From: Rhynchopus euleeides
Taxonomy: Eukaryota; Euglenozoa; Diplonemea; Diplonemida; Diplonemidae
Direction: 5' to 3'
Assembly (NCBI GenBank): GCA_963210315.1
Contig: OY723272.1
Coordinates: 1,674,001-1,738,000, forward strand
Length of the DNA: 64,000 nucleotides
Position numbers and translations under genes: made by a program. The first letter of the stretch is position 1, and every line of letters starts with the position of its first letter. Below are positions 8,337 to 17,517 of this stretch, piece after piece. The notes beneath the pieces were generated by a model, which did no database searches, was not told the DNA's origin, and saw only the letters and a program-made list of their open reading frames with translations.

Positions 8337-10781
8337 ATGGACCCCTTCGTATTCCGGCAGAGCCGGGAAAGGCTCTGCATCCGGGAGACGCTCCGGCTGT
8401 CGCTGAGCTCCCTGCGGCAGGCATCGGTGGCACCGCTGCAGGGCGTGCTGAAGAACCTCGCATACGGCGAGGTTGACGAGAAGGACCTCGCGCAGTGCAG
8501 CATCGCAGAGCTCGCCCACACCCTGAAGGTGGTGCAGGTGGCCCTCCAATACCAACTGCACACACAGAGGCACCTTGCGGCATGCGTCAAGACTCTCCAC
8601 AGCCGGAACGACCAGGCTGCTGACGACGTCGCACACTGCGAGAGGATGCTGCACGAGCGTGACAAGCAAGCCTCCGCCCTGATGCACGGCACGCAGGAGG
8701 CTGCCTCTGCCGAGCTGGGGCGCCTGCGGGGTGAGCTGTCGCAGGCACAGCGCGAGCTGTCGGAGGAGAAGTTGCAGTCGCGCAGGCTGGCGGATGAGCT
8801 GGGCGAGGCGCGGCAGCAGCTGCGGCACGCGCGTGAGGAGCTGGAGCAGGAGCGGGGCAGGGGGAGGGAGCGCCAGCGCAGCGTGGAGCGGCTGGAGGAC
8901 GAGCTTGCCAGCAGGCGGGGCGGGCACCCGCCGGCGCAGCCGCAGGATGCGAACACCTCGCAGGTCAGCCTTCTGGTCGAGCTGCTGCTCAGGCAGAGCC
9001 AGCAGCAGCAACAGCCGCCGCCGCCTCCGCCACCACCCCCGCCGCAACAGGGAGTCTACTCACCCTACCCGTCGTACGCCATGCCGCCACAGCCACCTCC
9101 TCTGTACCCCAACACCACGTCACCTATGTCCTGGCCGCATCCGTTGCCCGATCCGGTGCGTGCTTCTCTGGCTGCCTATTCGCATACGATGCACGGTGTG
9201 CCTGTGCATGGGAGGGACGGTGTGTGTGGTGTGGAGTCGCATGTGGATATGTATGCAGGTGTGGAGGAGGGTGGAGGTGGGGCTCCGTCGGAGGCAGGCA
9301 CCCACCCCGACAAGCCCCCCCGCAAGGAGAAGCGCGCGAAGGCGGAGAAGAAGGGCAAGAAAGACAAGAAGGAGAAGAAGGGGAAGAAGGAAAAGAAGGA
9401 GAAGAAGGATAAGAAGCGCCGCCGATCCGGCGGCAGCGACGACGGCGCCGGCGACACCGACACGGCAGACACGGCGACCCTCAGCATGTCATGCGCCAGC
9501 GCCGCGCCGCTGACATCGTCATCCTCCTCCTCCTCCTCCGACGGCACGGCAGAGACAGTCCTGTCACCCCTCACAGAAGACCTGACACCACCACAGGCGG
9601 CACCAGCAGCAGCCCCTGCAGCAGCGCCGGCTGCTGCTGCTGCTGCCGCCCCGGCCCCGTCTCGCCGAGGGTCTGTTGCAGCTGGGCTCGACGAGGAGCC
9701 TCTCGAGGAGCTGCTGCGCCGCAGGGCTGACGAGCGTGTCAGGCAGGAGAGGGCGGACCGGGCGAGGCAGGAGGAGGCCCTGCAGGAGCAGGCGCAGCAG
9801 CGGCAGCGGCATTGCGACGAGGAGGAGGGGGTGCGTGGGCAGGCGCTGCGTGCCGAGCATAAGGTGTGGACGGAGCTGCTGATCGCTGCGGACGACAGCA
9901 TGGCTTCGCAGAAGCGGCTGGAGAGGCGGAGGCTGGAGGAGCAGGAGGAGGCGGTGCGGGCCGCGGAGCGGCGGGCAGCAGAGCAGGTTGAGATGGTCCG
10001 CCAGCAGCAGCTCGCAGACCAGCGGGAGCAGGAGTGGGAGGCAGAGCTGGCGCAGCGCCGCAAGGATCTGGAGGACAGCCGCATGGAGGAGATGCTGCGG
10101 CGGGAGGAGGCGGAGCGGCAGCGCCTGGCAGAGACGCCCAGCACCTCCTCGTTGGATAACTACGCCCCGACGCTGCTGAGGCCCCCTGAGGATTCCCCGA
10201 CGACACCGCCGCAGACGGCACATTTTAATTCCACCGGGAATACGCCCAGTACAGTGGATACAGCTCCGATGCAGGAGACAGCGCGGCAGCCGGCAGGTGG
10301 GGTGCGGTTTAGCGCAGTGCCGCAGGCGCGTGTGGTGGTGCGGCCTTCGGAGGATGTGTTGCAGGAGCCTGGGTTCAGCAATGACTCGTATGCCATGAAG
10401 ATGTGCGACAAGTGTGGGGATGAGGTGTTGGCGCATCTGCTGGCGGATCACGTGCGGAACTGCATCCACGGGCAGGAGTGTGACAGCGATTCGGAGGACA
10501 ACGCGGATACCGACAGCGAGACGGGGGGGTTTGTGGCTCCGTATAACCCTTCCCGTGGGGTGTCGTGGAGGATCGACAACGCTCCGTCCAACGCAGGGGC
10601 GACGGACACGCTGCGGTCGAACCTGTCGACGCCATCGGAGCCGACACTCACTCCGACCTGTTCCTCGTCAGCCCTGCAGGCGATGCGCACAGAGCTTGAG
10701 GAGCTGCAGCGCGAGCAAGAGGCTGCCGAAAGGCGCAAGGCAGGTGCCATGAAGAACCGTGCCTCGACGTCGTTGATCTGA
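8337..10781 (+). CDS. DZIP1-like coiled-coil ciliary protein
   Basis: 814 residues. Residues 1-95 resemble the DZIP1 N-terminal domain: FxFR near the start, a middle stretch with LQGVLKNLAYGEV, and QVALQYQLHTQRHLAACV, matching the family's pattern of LQ-N-(A/V)-F followed by a helix with YLLHSQ-YL. A coiled coil follows (about 115-205), then a Q/P-rich stretch (220-245), a lysine-rich KEKK tract (about 330-360), Ser/Ala-rich low complexity, a second long coiled coil (about 460-605), and a C2HC finger C690-x2-C693-x11-H705-x3-C709. In animals DZIP1 works at the basal body and transition zone in cilium assembly; a similar role here is inferred. The start ATG follows a CTG run and opens the domain. 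The finger is C2HC near the C-terminus rather than the animal C2H2 after the N-domain, so orthology is not certain. Confidence 0.6.
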   Translation: MDPFVFRQSRERLCIRETLRLSLSSLRQASVAPLQGVLKNLAYGEVDEKDLAQCSIAELAHTLKVVQVALQYQLHTQRHLAACVKTLHSRNDQAADDVAHCERMLHERDKQASALMHGTQEAASAELGRLRGELSQAQRELSEEKLQSRRLADELGEARQQLRHAREELEQERGRGRERQRSVERLEDELASRRGGHPPAQPQDANTSQVSLLVELLLRQSQQQQQPPPPPPPPPPQQGVYSPYPSYAMPPQPPPLYPNTTSPMSWPHPLPDPVRASLAAYSHTMHGVPVHGRDGVCGVESHVDMYAGVEEGGGGAPSEAGTHPDKPPRKEKRAKAEKKGKKDKKEKKGKKEKKEKKDKKRRRSGGSDDGAGDTDTADTATLSMSCASAAPLTSSSSSSSSDGTAETVLSPLTEDLTPPQAAPAAAPAAAPAAAAAAAPAPSRRGSVAAGLDEEPLEELLRRRADERVRQERADRARQEEALQEQAQQRQRHCDEEEGVRGQALRAEHKVWTELLIAADDSMASQKRLERRRLEEQEEAVRAAERRAAEQVEMVRQQQLADQREQEWEAELAQRRKDLEDSRMEEMLRREEAERQRLAETPSTSSLDNYAPTLLRPPEDSPTTPPQTAHFNSTGNTPSTVDTAPMQETARQPAGGVRFSAVPQARVVVRPSEDVLQEPGFSNDSYAMKMCDKCGDEVLAHLLADHVRNCIHGQECDSDSEDNADTDSETGGFVAPYNPSRGVSWRIDNAPSNAGATDTLRSNLSTPSEPTLTPTCSSSALQAMRTELEELQREQEAAERRKAGAMKNRASTSLI

Positions 10782-10876
10782 TGAAGAGGGGGGGGGGGGG
10801 AGGGGTGTGTGTGTGTAGAGATAGTGGTTTTAAGTGGGTAACCCTGCGCGGATCTGTGCCCACTCCCCGCCCACCC

Positions 10877-11167
10877 CTACGTCACAGCGGATGCCCCACT
10901 CGGGTTAGAGTGTGGGGCCAACTCAGTGCCACTCCGAGGAGGGCGTGAGGCATAGCCAGTGTGGTGCGTGCCGCAACAGTGTGTGTGTGATTTCGCACTG
11001 CTGTGGCAGTCCCCGCACCGGCCCATGTGATGCGTCTTGCAAAATTCCATGGTGACTTGCAAGCCGTCTTTCTCCCCGTGGTGGTCCCGGCAGCAGTCCT
11101 CTTCCGAGAGGCGCCGGCGCCGGCAGTCCACGCAGCGAGGTTTCCAGTGCAGAGCGCAGGTAAGCAT
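10877..11167 (-). CDS. Small Cys/His-rich ORF (unassigned)
   Basis: A 96-residue minus-strand ORF, starting MLTCALHW, with 12 cysteines and 14 histidines spaced in zinc-ligand style: CVDC, DCCRDHH, EFCKTHHMGRCGDCH, HTHCCGTHHTGY. The repeated C-x2-HH and C-x2-C pattern suggests a small zinc-binding domain. I do not recognise the family. It ends 95 bases after the DZIP1-like gene in convergent orientation, and its start lies 33 bases from a mobile element, so an upstream exon could have been disturbed. It could also be a chance frame. Confidence 0.3.
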   Translation of the reverse strand: MLTCALHWKPRCVDCRRRRLSEEDCCRDHHGEKDGLQVTMEFCKTHHMGRCGDCHSSAKSHTHCCGTHHTGYASRPPRSGTELAPHSNPSGASAVT

Positions 11168-11199
11168 CTTGGCGTTCCGTCTGGCTCCAGGGGTGTGTG

Positions 11200-11559
11200 T
11201 GTGTGTGGTTATAAAGTTTTAAGGCGGTGTCGCCCTGCACGGGCAGTAGCACCTCCCCTTCAGTATCGCACTCCCGAAGGATTCCCCAACACGACGTGAC
11301 ACCGGTTTCGACGCGTACTCTTCGTACCCCTCCCCCCGGCCGCGTCTCTTCAGCGAAGAACCGGGGATAATCGGACCAGGGCTAGCTAAACCCTGGTGGT
11401 GTCACGGGTGGGGTTGGAGAGGGAGAAAAAGGAAGAAATGAAGTTGCGAAAAAGTCAAACACTGACACGTGAAATCAATAAAAAGGGTGGTATATATCGC
11501 CCCCTTGCTGCGACGAAGACACTAAATAGTCAGGCCGCTTCAAGAGTCTTGAGGGCTTG
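11200..11559. repeat. Left direct terminal repeat
   Basis: 360 bases ending in GAGTCTTGAGGGCTTG; partner of 12000-12358. Confidence 0.9.
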
Positions 11560-11999
11560 AAGGAAGAAACAGGTTGCTGATGAGTCTCAGGAGCAGGCAC
11601 CTTTTGTCCGCCCACATGACCTTCGCCCGAAGGCGAACCTCGTCCAGCTTGGCTCGATCGCCACAGAGAAGGGGATCATTCTCCGCTGTGGTGAACATCT
11701 TAAAAACCGAGGGTGCAGAGGTGGGGCAGCCCACTGGTGCGACAGCAGGCCGCCCCCGGATAGCTATAACTAGTGCATAGGAAGAATACGACGGCACACG
11801 CAACAGATGCCGAAGGCACAACGGCGGGTCACTTTTAACCACCAGAGGAGTGGCACTCCCGAGGGGTGGGGAAGGGGGGGTAGTCACAACACTTTCGAAG
11901 GAAGAAAAGGGGCAAATGGGATGTTTTGTGCAAGGTAGAAAGGAAGTCACAACATGAGGCAGGGGGGATTGCTCATCAGGCCTGGGGGAATAGAGGGTT

Positions 12000-12358
12000 T
12001 GTGTGTGGTTATGAAGTTTTAAGGCGGTGTCGCCCTGCACGGGCAGTAGCACCTCCCCTTCAGTATCGCACTCCCGAAGGATTCCCCAACACGACGTGAC
12101 ACCGGTTTCGACGCGTACTCTTCGTACCCCTCCCCCCGGCCGCGTCTCTTCAGCGAAGAACCGGGGATAATCGGACCAGGGCTAGCTAAACCCTGGTGGT
12201 GTCACGGGTGGGGTTGGAGAGGGAGAAAAGGAAGAAATGAAGTTGCGAAAAAGTCAAACACTGACACGTGAAATCAATAAAAAGGGTGGTATATATCGCC
12301 CCCTTGCTGCGACGAAGACACTAAATAGTCAGGCCGCTTCAAGAGTCTTGAGGGCTTG
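12000..12358. repeat. Right direct terminal repeat
   Basis: 359 bases, about 99 percent identical to 11200-11559. It runs directly into a TG dinucleotide tract. Confidence 0.9.
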
Positions 12359-12383
12359 TGTGTGTGTGTGTGTGTGTGTGTGT
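12358..12383. repeat. TG microsatellite
   Basis: About 13 TG units immediately after the right terminal repeat; probably the interrupted target of that insertion. Confidence 0.8.
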
Positions 12384-13358
12384 TTAGATGAAGAATGAAA
12401 CACAAGGGAGGGAGGGAGGTGGGGGGGGGAGGGGTGATGGTGGTCGAAGCTCCTGTAACAATAGCGGGGGGAGGAGGGGGGCCTTTTCGTGGGTTGATAT
12501 TTTCCCGAGGAATGTTTTGTCCTGAAAAGAAGTTGGGCGAGAGGGCTAGAGACATGCTCCAGAGAGAAAAAGAATGCGCGGTTCGGCCCGGGTCGTGGCT
12601 GAAGTCCCCGAATAAAATGGAAATAACGAATCTCTCAGAAGAAGGGGGACACATCACTGCTCCAATGCACGCTATCCAACACACGTGTTGCCTGCTCAGA
12701 GGGTGGATTGCCTACAATGGGTGTGCCCATTGTGGCCCCTCTAATGTGACGCATCGCCCAGCCTGCATTGCTGTCTTTCTGTCATCTTATGTAGAATTTG
12801 GGGGGTGGGGTGTCATAGGTGTGTCACAGTATGGTGGTGTGGCCGGGACGGGGTTGCTTGCGGCAAGGAGGCAATCGCAAGGCGGCATTGGCATGACACG
12901 TGAGGTTGTGCCCGGTGCATCTGACCCGCATCCACACGTGTGTGTCATATCTCCCACCATCTCGCCTGGGAGATGGTTTTTTTTTGCTTGTAAGTTTTAC
13001 TGGAACAAAAAGGTTTTCTCGGAATGAAGGCAACCCGACAGTTTCGTTTCTGGTTTGTTCCAGTAAAAAAAAAGGGAGAGTCCCATCCTGATCAGAGCTA
13101 TTCCTAACTAGGGGTCCGGATTCCATGATTTTGAATTTCAGATTTTTCCTCTGTCTGGCGCGTTTTTTTGCACTCTGTTTAGCGCGTTTTTTTTGCACTG
13201 CAGGAAAATAATTTTTACTAGTTACGAGCGACGAAGCGTAGCGAAGTCGCGAAGTAACGAAGGAAATCGTACGACTGAAGCTTTGGATTAGCACCTCATG
13301 CCACTTCACAGGGCCTCAACACAGCCTTGAGACAGCAAGTGTGCGCTCAAGTTTAACA
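12384..13358. other. Spacer with one short inverted repeat
   Basis: No convincing gene. A 15-bp inverted pair built on TTTACTGGAACAAA lies at 12995-13009 and 13054-13068, enclosing 44 bases, possibly a tiny foldback. From 13216 a short stretch repeats GCGAAG-type words before the retroelement's first ORF. Confidence 0.5.
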
Positions 13359-14852
13359 ATGGCCGGAAGAAAGAAGAAGACCCCAAAATCCAAGGAAGCC
13401 TCGCAGACTACACCCCCGCCTCCGCCTCCGTCTGAGGAGGAGTCCGCCGCGGGCCAGGCCATCGCAGCTGAGCCTGTGGCCGTGACACCAGTCGAACCCC
13501 AGGAGCCCCCGCAGATTCCCCCATCGCAGCTTCCGCCGCCGCAAACCGCCAACCCCGTGCCCACGGGGGCCCCTCATCAGAGCCCGGCCCAGCACAACAC
13601 ACATGCTTACCCCACTGTGTACGCCTATGCACCCCACCACCAGAACTTGTACCCAGCACCCGGTGCTTTGACAGCGCAGCCCCCCCCCGGGCAGTTTGCA
13701 CATGCTGGTGCCCCCCCCCACACATCATCTTACGTGTTGGTTCACCACTCCCCCGGTGTCCACACGCTGCAGCAGGCTCCCCTCCCAGCGCCCGCCCCCG
13801 GTGCTCCTGCAGCTCAGCCGCCCCCCCCAGGGCAGGCTCCACACGTCGGTGCGCCCCCGCCCCAGGCACCGGCCGTGTCGGCACACCACTCTCCCGGTGT
13901 CACCACGCTCCAGCATGTTCCCCACCCAGCGTTTGTCACCGCTCAGCCGCCCATCCCAGGGCAGGCTCCGCACGCCGGTGCACCCCCGCACCCTGCTCCG
14001 GCTGTGTCGGCATACCACTATACCGGTATCCCCACGTTGCAACATGCTCCCCACCCAGCGCCAGCGCTCCCCAGCGCCCAGCCACCCGTTCCAGGGCAGG
14101 CTCCACATGCCGGTGCACCCCCGCCCCACGCACCGGCTGTGGCCGCACACCACCCCGGTGTCGCCGCGCTTCAGCATGATCCCCACCCGGCTTTTGTGTC
14201 TGGTGGTGCACCTTGGGCAAACACAGCAGGCTTTGGCGCAGACCAGGCTTGGGCTGCCATCGCTGCGGGCCACCCCCCTCCCCACGCCAGCCCGGCCCCG
14301 CTTCCCCAGTCCTCCCTCGCCCCCGGCGCTCTCGCCACGGACCTTGAGCCTTCTCTGTGGGCCACCATGTCTGCGGACAGGCGGGCTTCAGTCCTCCTCG
14401 GGCTGGACGTCCGGTTCGGTCCGCTCTCCTCCAGTGGTTCCAGTTTGTCCATCGAGGCCGCACACCGTGTGTCGGACCTGAAAGCGATGGCGAACAAGAT
14501 TGGGACACACGGAACACTGGAGGAGGCGAACAAATTTTTATGCGACATGGCCCACAGGGAGCTCATGAGGCTCTTTGTGCTGGAACGGGCCGCTGGGGGC
14601 GACTCGGCAGGGGCGAGGAAGATGGAATCCGCTTTTTTCGCTGCGGACACACAGCCCGTGTTCGCTGCCCCCGCCCTCCAGGCTGCCTCGGGCCCCCTCG
14701 AGCCCCGCCACGAGCCCCGCCAGGGCCCCAAGCGGCAGCGGTCTGACCGCTCCGTTTTCGCCGGCCCCCCTCCCAAGATGGCCCGCCGAGAGGTTACCGA
14801 GAGGAAGCCGGATTTTCGCGGGCACCCCCGGGGGGGCTACCGCCGGAACTAG
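13359..14852 (+). CDS. Gag-like ORF of the retroelement
   Basis: 497 residues from the ATG at 13359. The N-terminus is Lys-rich, then come four or more tandem repeats of about 45 residues rich in Pro, Ala and His (units around PGQAPHAGAPP and HHSPGVTTLQH). A helical region follows, and a basic C-terminal tail (GPKRQRSDRS, then an RG-rich end). No zinc knuckle is seen. Assignment as Gag-like rests on its position before the recombinase and RT and on its basic tail. Confidence 0.6.
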   Translation: MAGRKKKTPKSKEASQTTPPPPPPSEEESAAGQAIAAEPVAVTPVEPQEPPQIPPSQLPPPQTANPVPTGAPHQSPAQHNTHAYPTVYAYAPHHQNLYPAPGALTAQPPPGQFAHAGAPPHTSSYVLVHHSPGVHTLQQAPLPAPAPGAPAAQPPPPGQAPHVGAPPPQAPAVSAHHSPGVTTLQHVPHPAFVTAQPPIPGQAPHAGAPPHPAPAVSAYHYTGIPTLQHAPHPAPALPSAQPPVPGQAPHAGAPPPHAPAVAAHHPGVAALQHDPHPAFVSGGAPWANTAGFGADQAWAAIAAGHPPPHASPAPLPQSSLAPGALATDLEPSLWATMSADRRASVLLGLDVRFGPLSSSGSSLSIEAAHRVSDLKAMANKIGTHGTLEEANKFLCDMAHRELMRLFVLERAAGGDSAGARKMESAFFAADTQPVFAAPALQAASGPLEPRHEPRQGPKRQRSDRSVFAGPPPKMARREVTERKPDFRGHPRGGYRRN

Positions 14853-15043
14853 GGCCCACCAGCCTGTGCCCCCCCGCCCCGTCCCGCCCCCTCCCATCCC
14901 TCCCCCCCCTCCCACACACCCACCTCACCACACACCCTCCACTGCCGACGAAAAAATCTCCAAAAAAGCCAGCACCGGGTCGGCCGCGGCACCAGGAGTC
15001 GATCACCTCTCCGGGCCAGGTCAGGCAGGTCTACAACCACGCC

Positions 15044-15886
15044 ATGTCAACCCTATCGGGTGCTCTGGCCCCATCGACTTGGCGGGGCCAGATCTCGGTC
15101 GCTCGCCGAATGATGGACTTCCGGGTGCAGTGGGAGGCGTGGACGGGGCACCCCCTCGCGGTCGACGAGGCCATCCTCCTCTGGCTCAGCAAGAAGTCGG
15201 TGGTGGATGGCCTCAAGCCCTCAGCCCTTCTGCAGTACCTGCAGAACCTGAAGGCGTGGGCAAAGCGCGCGGGGTTCTTGGAGCACCCTACCCCCATGCT
15301 CCGGGACTTGGAGCGCTCCTACAAGAGGTCTGGAGCGCTCCGTCCCTCTCGTCAGGCAGTGCCCGCCGACCTGGCCACGGTGCGACAGGCCATCGACGGG
15401 GAGTCGTCACCGGTGGTGCGCGTCGCTTTGGAGGTCGCCTTCAAGGCGGCAGCTCGCGTCGGCGACCTGTTGAAGCTCGACGTGCGGGCCCTGTCCTTCG
15501 AGGACTCGTACGTGGGCTTCGACTGGTCGGGAGGAAAGTCCGACCCTTTTCGTTTGGGCCGCACAACCGGTGTCGCTCTGTCCCCGCAGGCCTTCGACTT
15601 CCTCCAGACCCGCTGCAGGTCTCTTCCTCCAGACGCGCCGGCGTTCCCCACGACGCGGCAGAAGTTGGTGGCTGCCCTCCGCCGGGTGGACCCCCAGCTG
15701 TCGGGCCACTCGCTCCGGCGGGGCGCGTTGATGCACCTCATGCAGAAGGGCCATTCACTCGCAGAGATGATGTCAGTATCCCGCCATGCGACGGTGGAGT
15801 CCCTCCTCCACTACATCCCGCTGGCGAAGGCTCATCCAGCGCGCGAGGCAGTCCGGGTCTCAGCGTCCCTCGACCTGTGGCAGTGA
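15044..15886 (+). CDS. Tyrosine recombinase of the retroelement
   Basis: 280 residues. An N-terminal helical SAM-like domain (about 10-95) precedes a catalytic domain showing the family's R ... HxxR ... H ... Y pattern (AARVGDLL; GHSLRRGALM; SRHATVESLLHYI). Such enzymes insert the circular cDNA of DIRS/VIPER-type retroelements without target duplication. The ATG at 15044 gives a full N-domain. Confidence 0.85.
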   Translation: MSTLSGALAPSTWRGQISVARRMMDFRVQWEAWTGHPLAVDEAILLWLSKKSVVDGLKPSALLQYLQNLKAWAKRAGFLEHPTPMLRDLERSYKRSGALRPSRQAVPADLATVRQAIDGESSPVVRVALEVAFKAAARVGDLLKLDVRALSFEDSYVGFDWSGGKSDPFRLGRTTGVALSPQAFDFLQTRCRSLPPDAPAFPTTRQKLVAALRRVDPQLSGHSLRRGALMHLMQKGHSLAEMMSVSRHATVESLLHYIPLAKAHPAREAVRVSASLDLWQ

Positions 15887-15899
15887 GTGGGGTTCCGGG

Positions 15900-16614
15900 T
15901 CTCTCCCCCTTTGCCTTCTACAGCCAACCATCACCTCCGGAGTGCACAGATTTTCGCCCAGACATCATCTTCCCTTACGATGCATCGCTGCGGGTGGGCC
16001 TCCCTACGCAGAGCGGTTTCATATCACCCCCCTCCACACGCTCTGACGCGCCTCTTGCCCCCATTACCAAGAACCGCGTGAACCTGGATAGGCTGCTGGA
16101 GCTGGACACCGGGGGTATCCTACTAGGCATCATCGAAGTGATCCGGTCAAAGGAAGGTTTCCTGGCCCAGTGCGCAGTGCACCCCGACACTCTCCCGTAC
16201 GGCGCGAAGAACAGCATCTCGAGGAACATGTTGAAGCACGTGCCGACTCTCCGGCAAGCTGAGGTCATCGAGCCCCCATCTGACTCCATCCAAATGTGTC
16301 TCCCGCAGTTCACGGTGGCAAAATCCTCGGGAGGTTCGCGTCTGGTGACGAATGCAATAAAGCTCAACGAATGCATGCGTCCCCCGCCGCCCATGGGTTT
16401 ACCGGACATCATCGTCGCCGCCACTCGGATCGCGGCTGCAGACCATGCCATCCTCGAGGATTTTCGATCCTGGTTCTACCAGATCCTGTGCGCTCAACAA
16501 AAAGTAGTCCGGAACTGTTCTCCCACAGTTGCTGGACAGGGTGTCTATAATAAAGCGAAAGGAGTACGATTTTCTGGCGAGGATTCACCGGAGTGGAGGG
16601 TGCTGAGGGGCTGA
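15900..16614 (+). pseudogene. Reverse transcriptase part of the retroelement
   Basis: This frame overlaps the recombinase end by frame and carries the start of an RT domain: a fingers stretch with VAKSSGGSRLVTNAIKLNE and, after PPPPMGLPDI, the catalytic-strand region LEDFRSWFYQI. The rest of an RT/RNase H region is not recognisable here. It is part of the retroelement fossil and looks broken. Confidence 0.7.
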
Positions 16615-16661
16615 GCGGCTGGGGGGATGCTGCCTGTGAGGGAGAAGATGCACCAAGCAAA

Positions 16662-16690
16662 GACACACGGCCCCGGAGGGGCCGTGTGTC
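16662..16690. repeat. Perfect 13-bp hairpin
   Basis: GACACACGGCCCC and its exact reverse complement separated by GGA, just after the retroelement RT frame. It may mark the element's end or act in RNA 3' end formation; the sequence alone does not decide. Confidence 0.7.
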
Positions 16691-17203
16691 TGTGTTCAGT
16701 GGTGCATTCCTCCGCACCTCAGTGCACTCTCCGACCTGCATGTCTACGGGGGTCTGAGCCCACATGGCAACCCCGAGGAAGGGGTGCAAACAGACACCCC
16801 ATGGCCAAAATGACCCCACCGCGATCCGCACAGATCCCAAATATTCAGAGGAACAGGGTTTTGAAAAACCTGTAAGTGGGGTCCCGCTGGGTGGGTGGTG
16901 TGGGTGGGCTGATTTCTGGCCTCCCAGTCACATCCTCCCTTCAGAAGTCCCTGAACCAGACCCACATTTCATGGGTGAAACTTGGCACGCACACCACCAA
17001 AATGACCCCACTACGATCCGCACGGAGCTCAAATAATGCAATAACGCCAGTCATGTGCGGCGATGCGATCAGTTTTGAGCCCCCCAAACAGGTGCCTCAG
17101 TAGCGCGTTTTTTTTGTATCCGATTTCGGTCACCAGCCCCCCGGACCCCCAGATTTAGGAAAAGCCCTGATCCTGATGAGTGCTAGTCTTTTTTGTAATT
17201 TAC
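16691..17203. other. Spacer with a short direct repeat
   Basis: No gene. A 38-base unit beginning CCAAAATGACCCCAC and containing GATCCGCAC occurs at 16805-16842 and again at 16997-17034 with about 85 percent identity. The rest is unremarkable. Confidence 0.6.
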
Positions 17204-17361
17204 ACGGTGGACTCCAGCGGCCCTAGCGGGAGTCTGGGAGCGGGAGTCTGAGCGGGTGTCAAAGACTCCCGCTAGCGGGAGTCCAGACTCCCGCTAGGGG
17301 GAGTCTGACTCCCCCTAGCGGGAGTCTTTTCACCTATTTTCATCCATTTTTCCCATGATAT
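17204..17361 (+). repeat. Left terminal inverted repeat
   Basis: Starts CACGGTGGACTCC after TA, carries several GCTAGC-centred palindromes, and ends near TTTTCACCTATTTTCA and TTCCCATGATA. Its reverse complement lies at 19394-19551. Confidence 0.8.
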
Positions 17362-17517
17362 AGTTACAGTCTACTGGCGTGGGGGGTAAAATCATGGTGG
17401 AAGAGGGATGGGGAGGGGCTTGTTTTGCTTCTGTCAGTTTCCCCGGACTCTGGACTACCTACCTATCCTCCTGGTAGCGGCTGCACCTGCGGAGGTGAGC
17501 GGTTAGAATTTGAGGTG

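Larger units (their letters stand above)
11200..12358. mobile_element. Short element with 360-bp direct terminal repeats (TRIM-like)
   Basis: Two direct repeats, 11200-11559 and 12000-12358, enclose 440 bases with no recognisable protein. The repeats differ at about two positions, so the insertion is young. Each contains AATAAA, a TATATA box and begins TGTGTGTGG. The element lies in a TG-repeat: (TG)n precedes the left repeat and follows the right one, as expected for insertion into a microsatellite. The size and layout fit a miniature LTR-type (TRIM) element, which is an inference. The repeats do not show a clear TG...CA pair and I see no primer-binding site. It looks whole but non-coding. 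Confidence 0.5.
13359..16614 (+). mobile_element. Tyrosine-recombinase retroelement, VIPER/DIRS-like
   Basis: Three parts in the order Gag-like ORF (13359-14852), tyrosine recombinase (15044-15886), reverse transcriptase (about 15900-16614), all on the plus strand. DIRS and Ngaro elements place the recombinase last; Gag-recombinase-RT is the order of the trypanosomatid VIPER elements, so VIPER-like is the best family call. No clear terminal repeats were found, so the outer ends are approximate. The element looks broken in its RT part, with at least one break. The Gag-like and recombinase frames are open, suggesting moderate to recent age. Confidence 0.75.

Noticed and set aside
9176-10469. 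Minus-strand Ser/Arg- and Leu-rich ORFs over the DZIP1-like gene
   Set aside because: Products of the coiled-coil codon pattern read backwards.
11200-12358. Direct repeats considered as tandem non-coding RNA genes
   Set aside because: Only two copies, bracketing a unique interior and splitting a microsatellite, fit an inserted element better; no RNA family was recognised.
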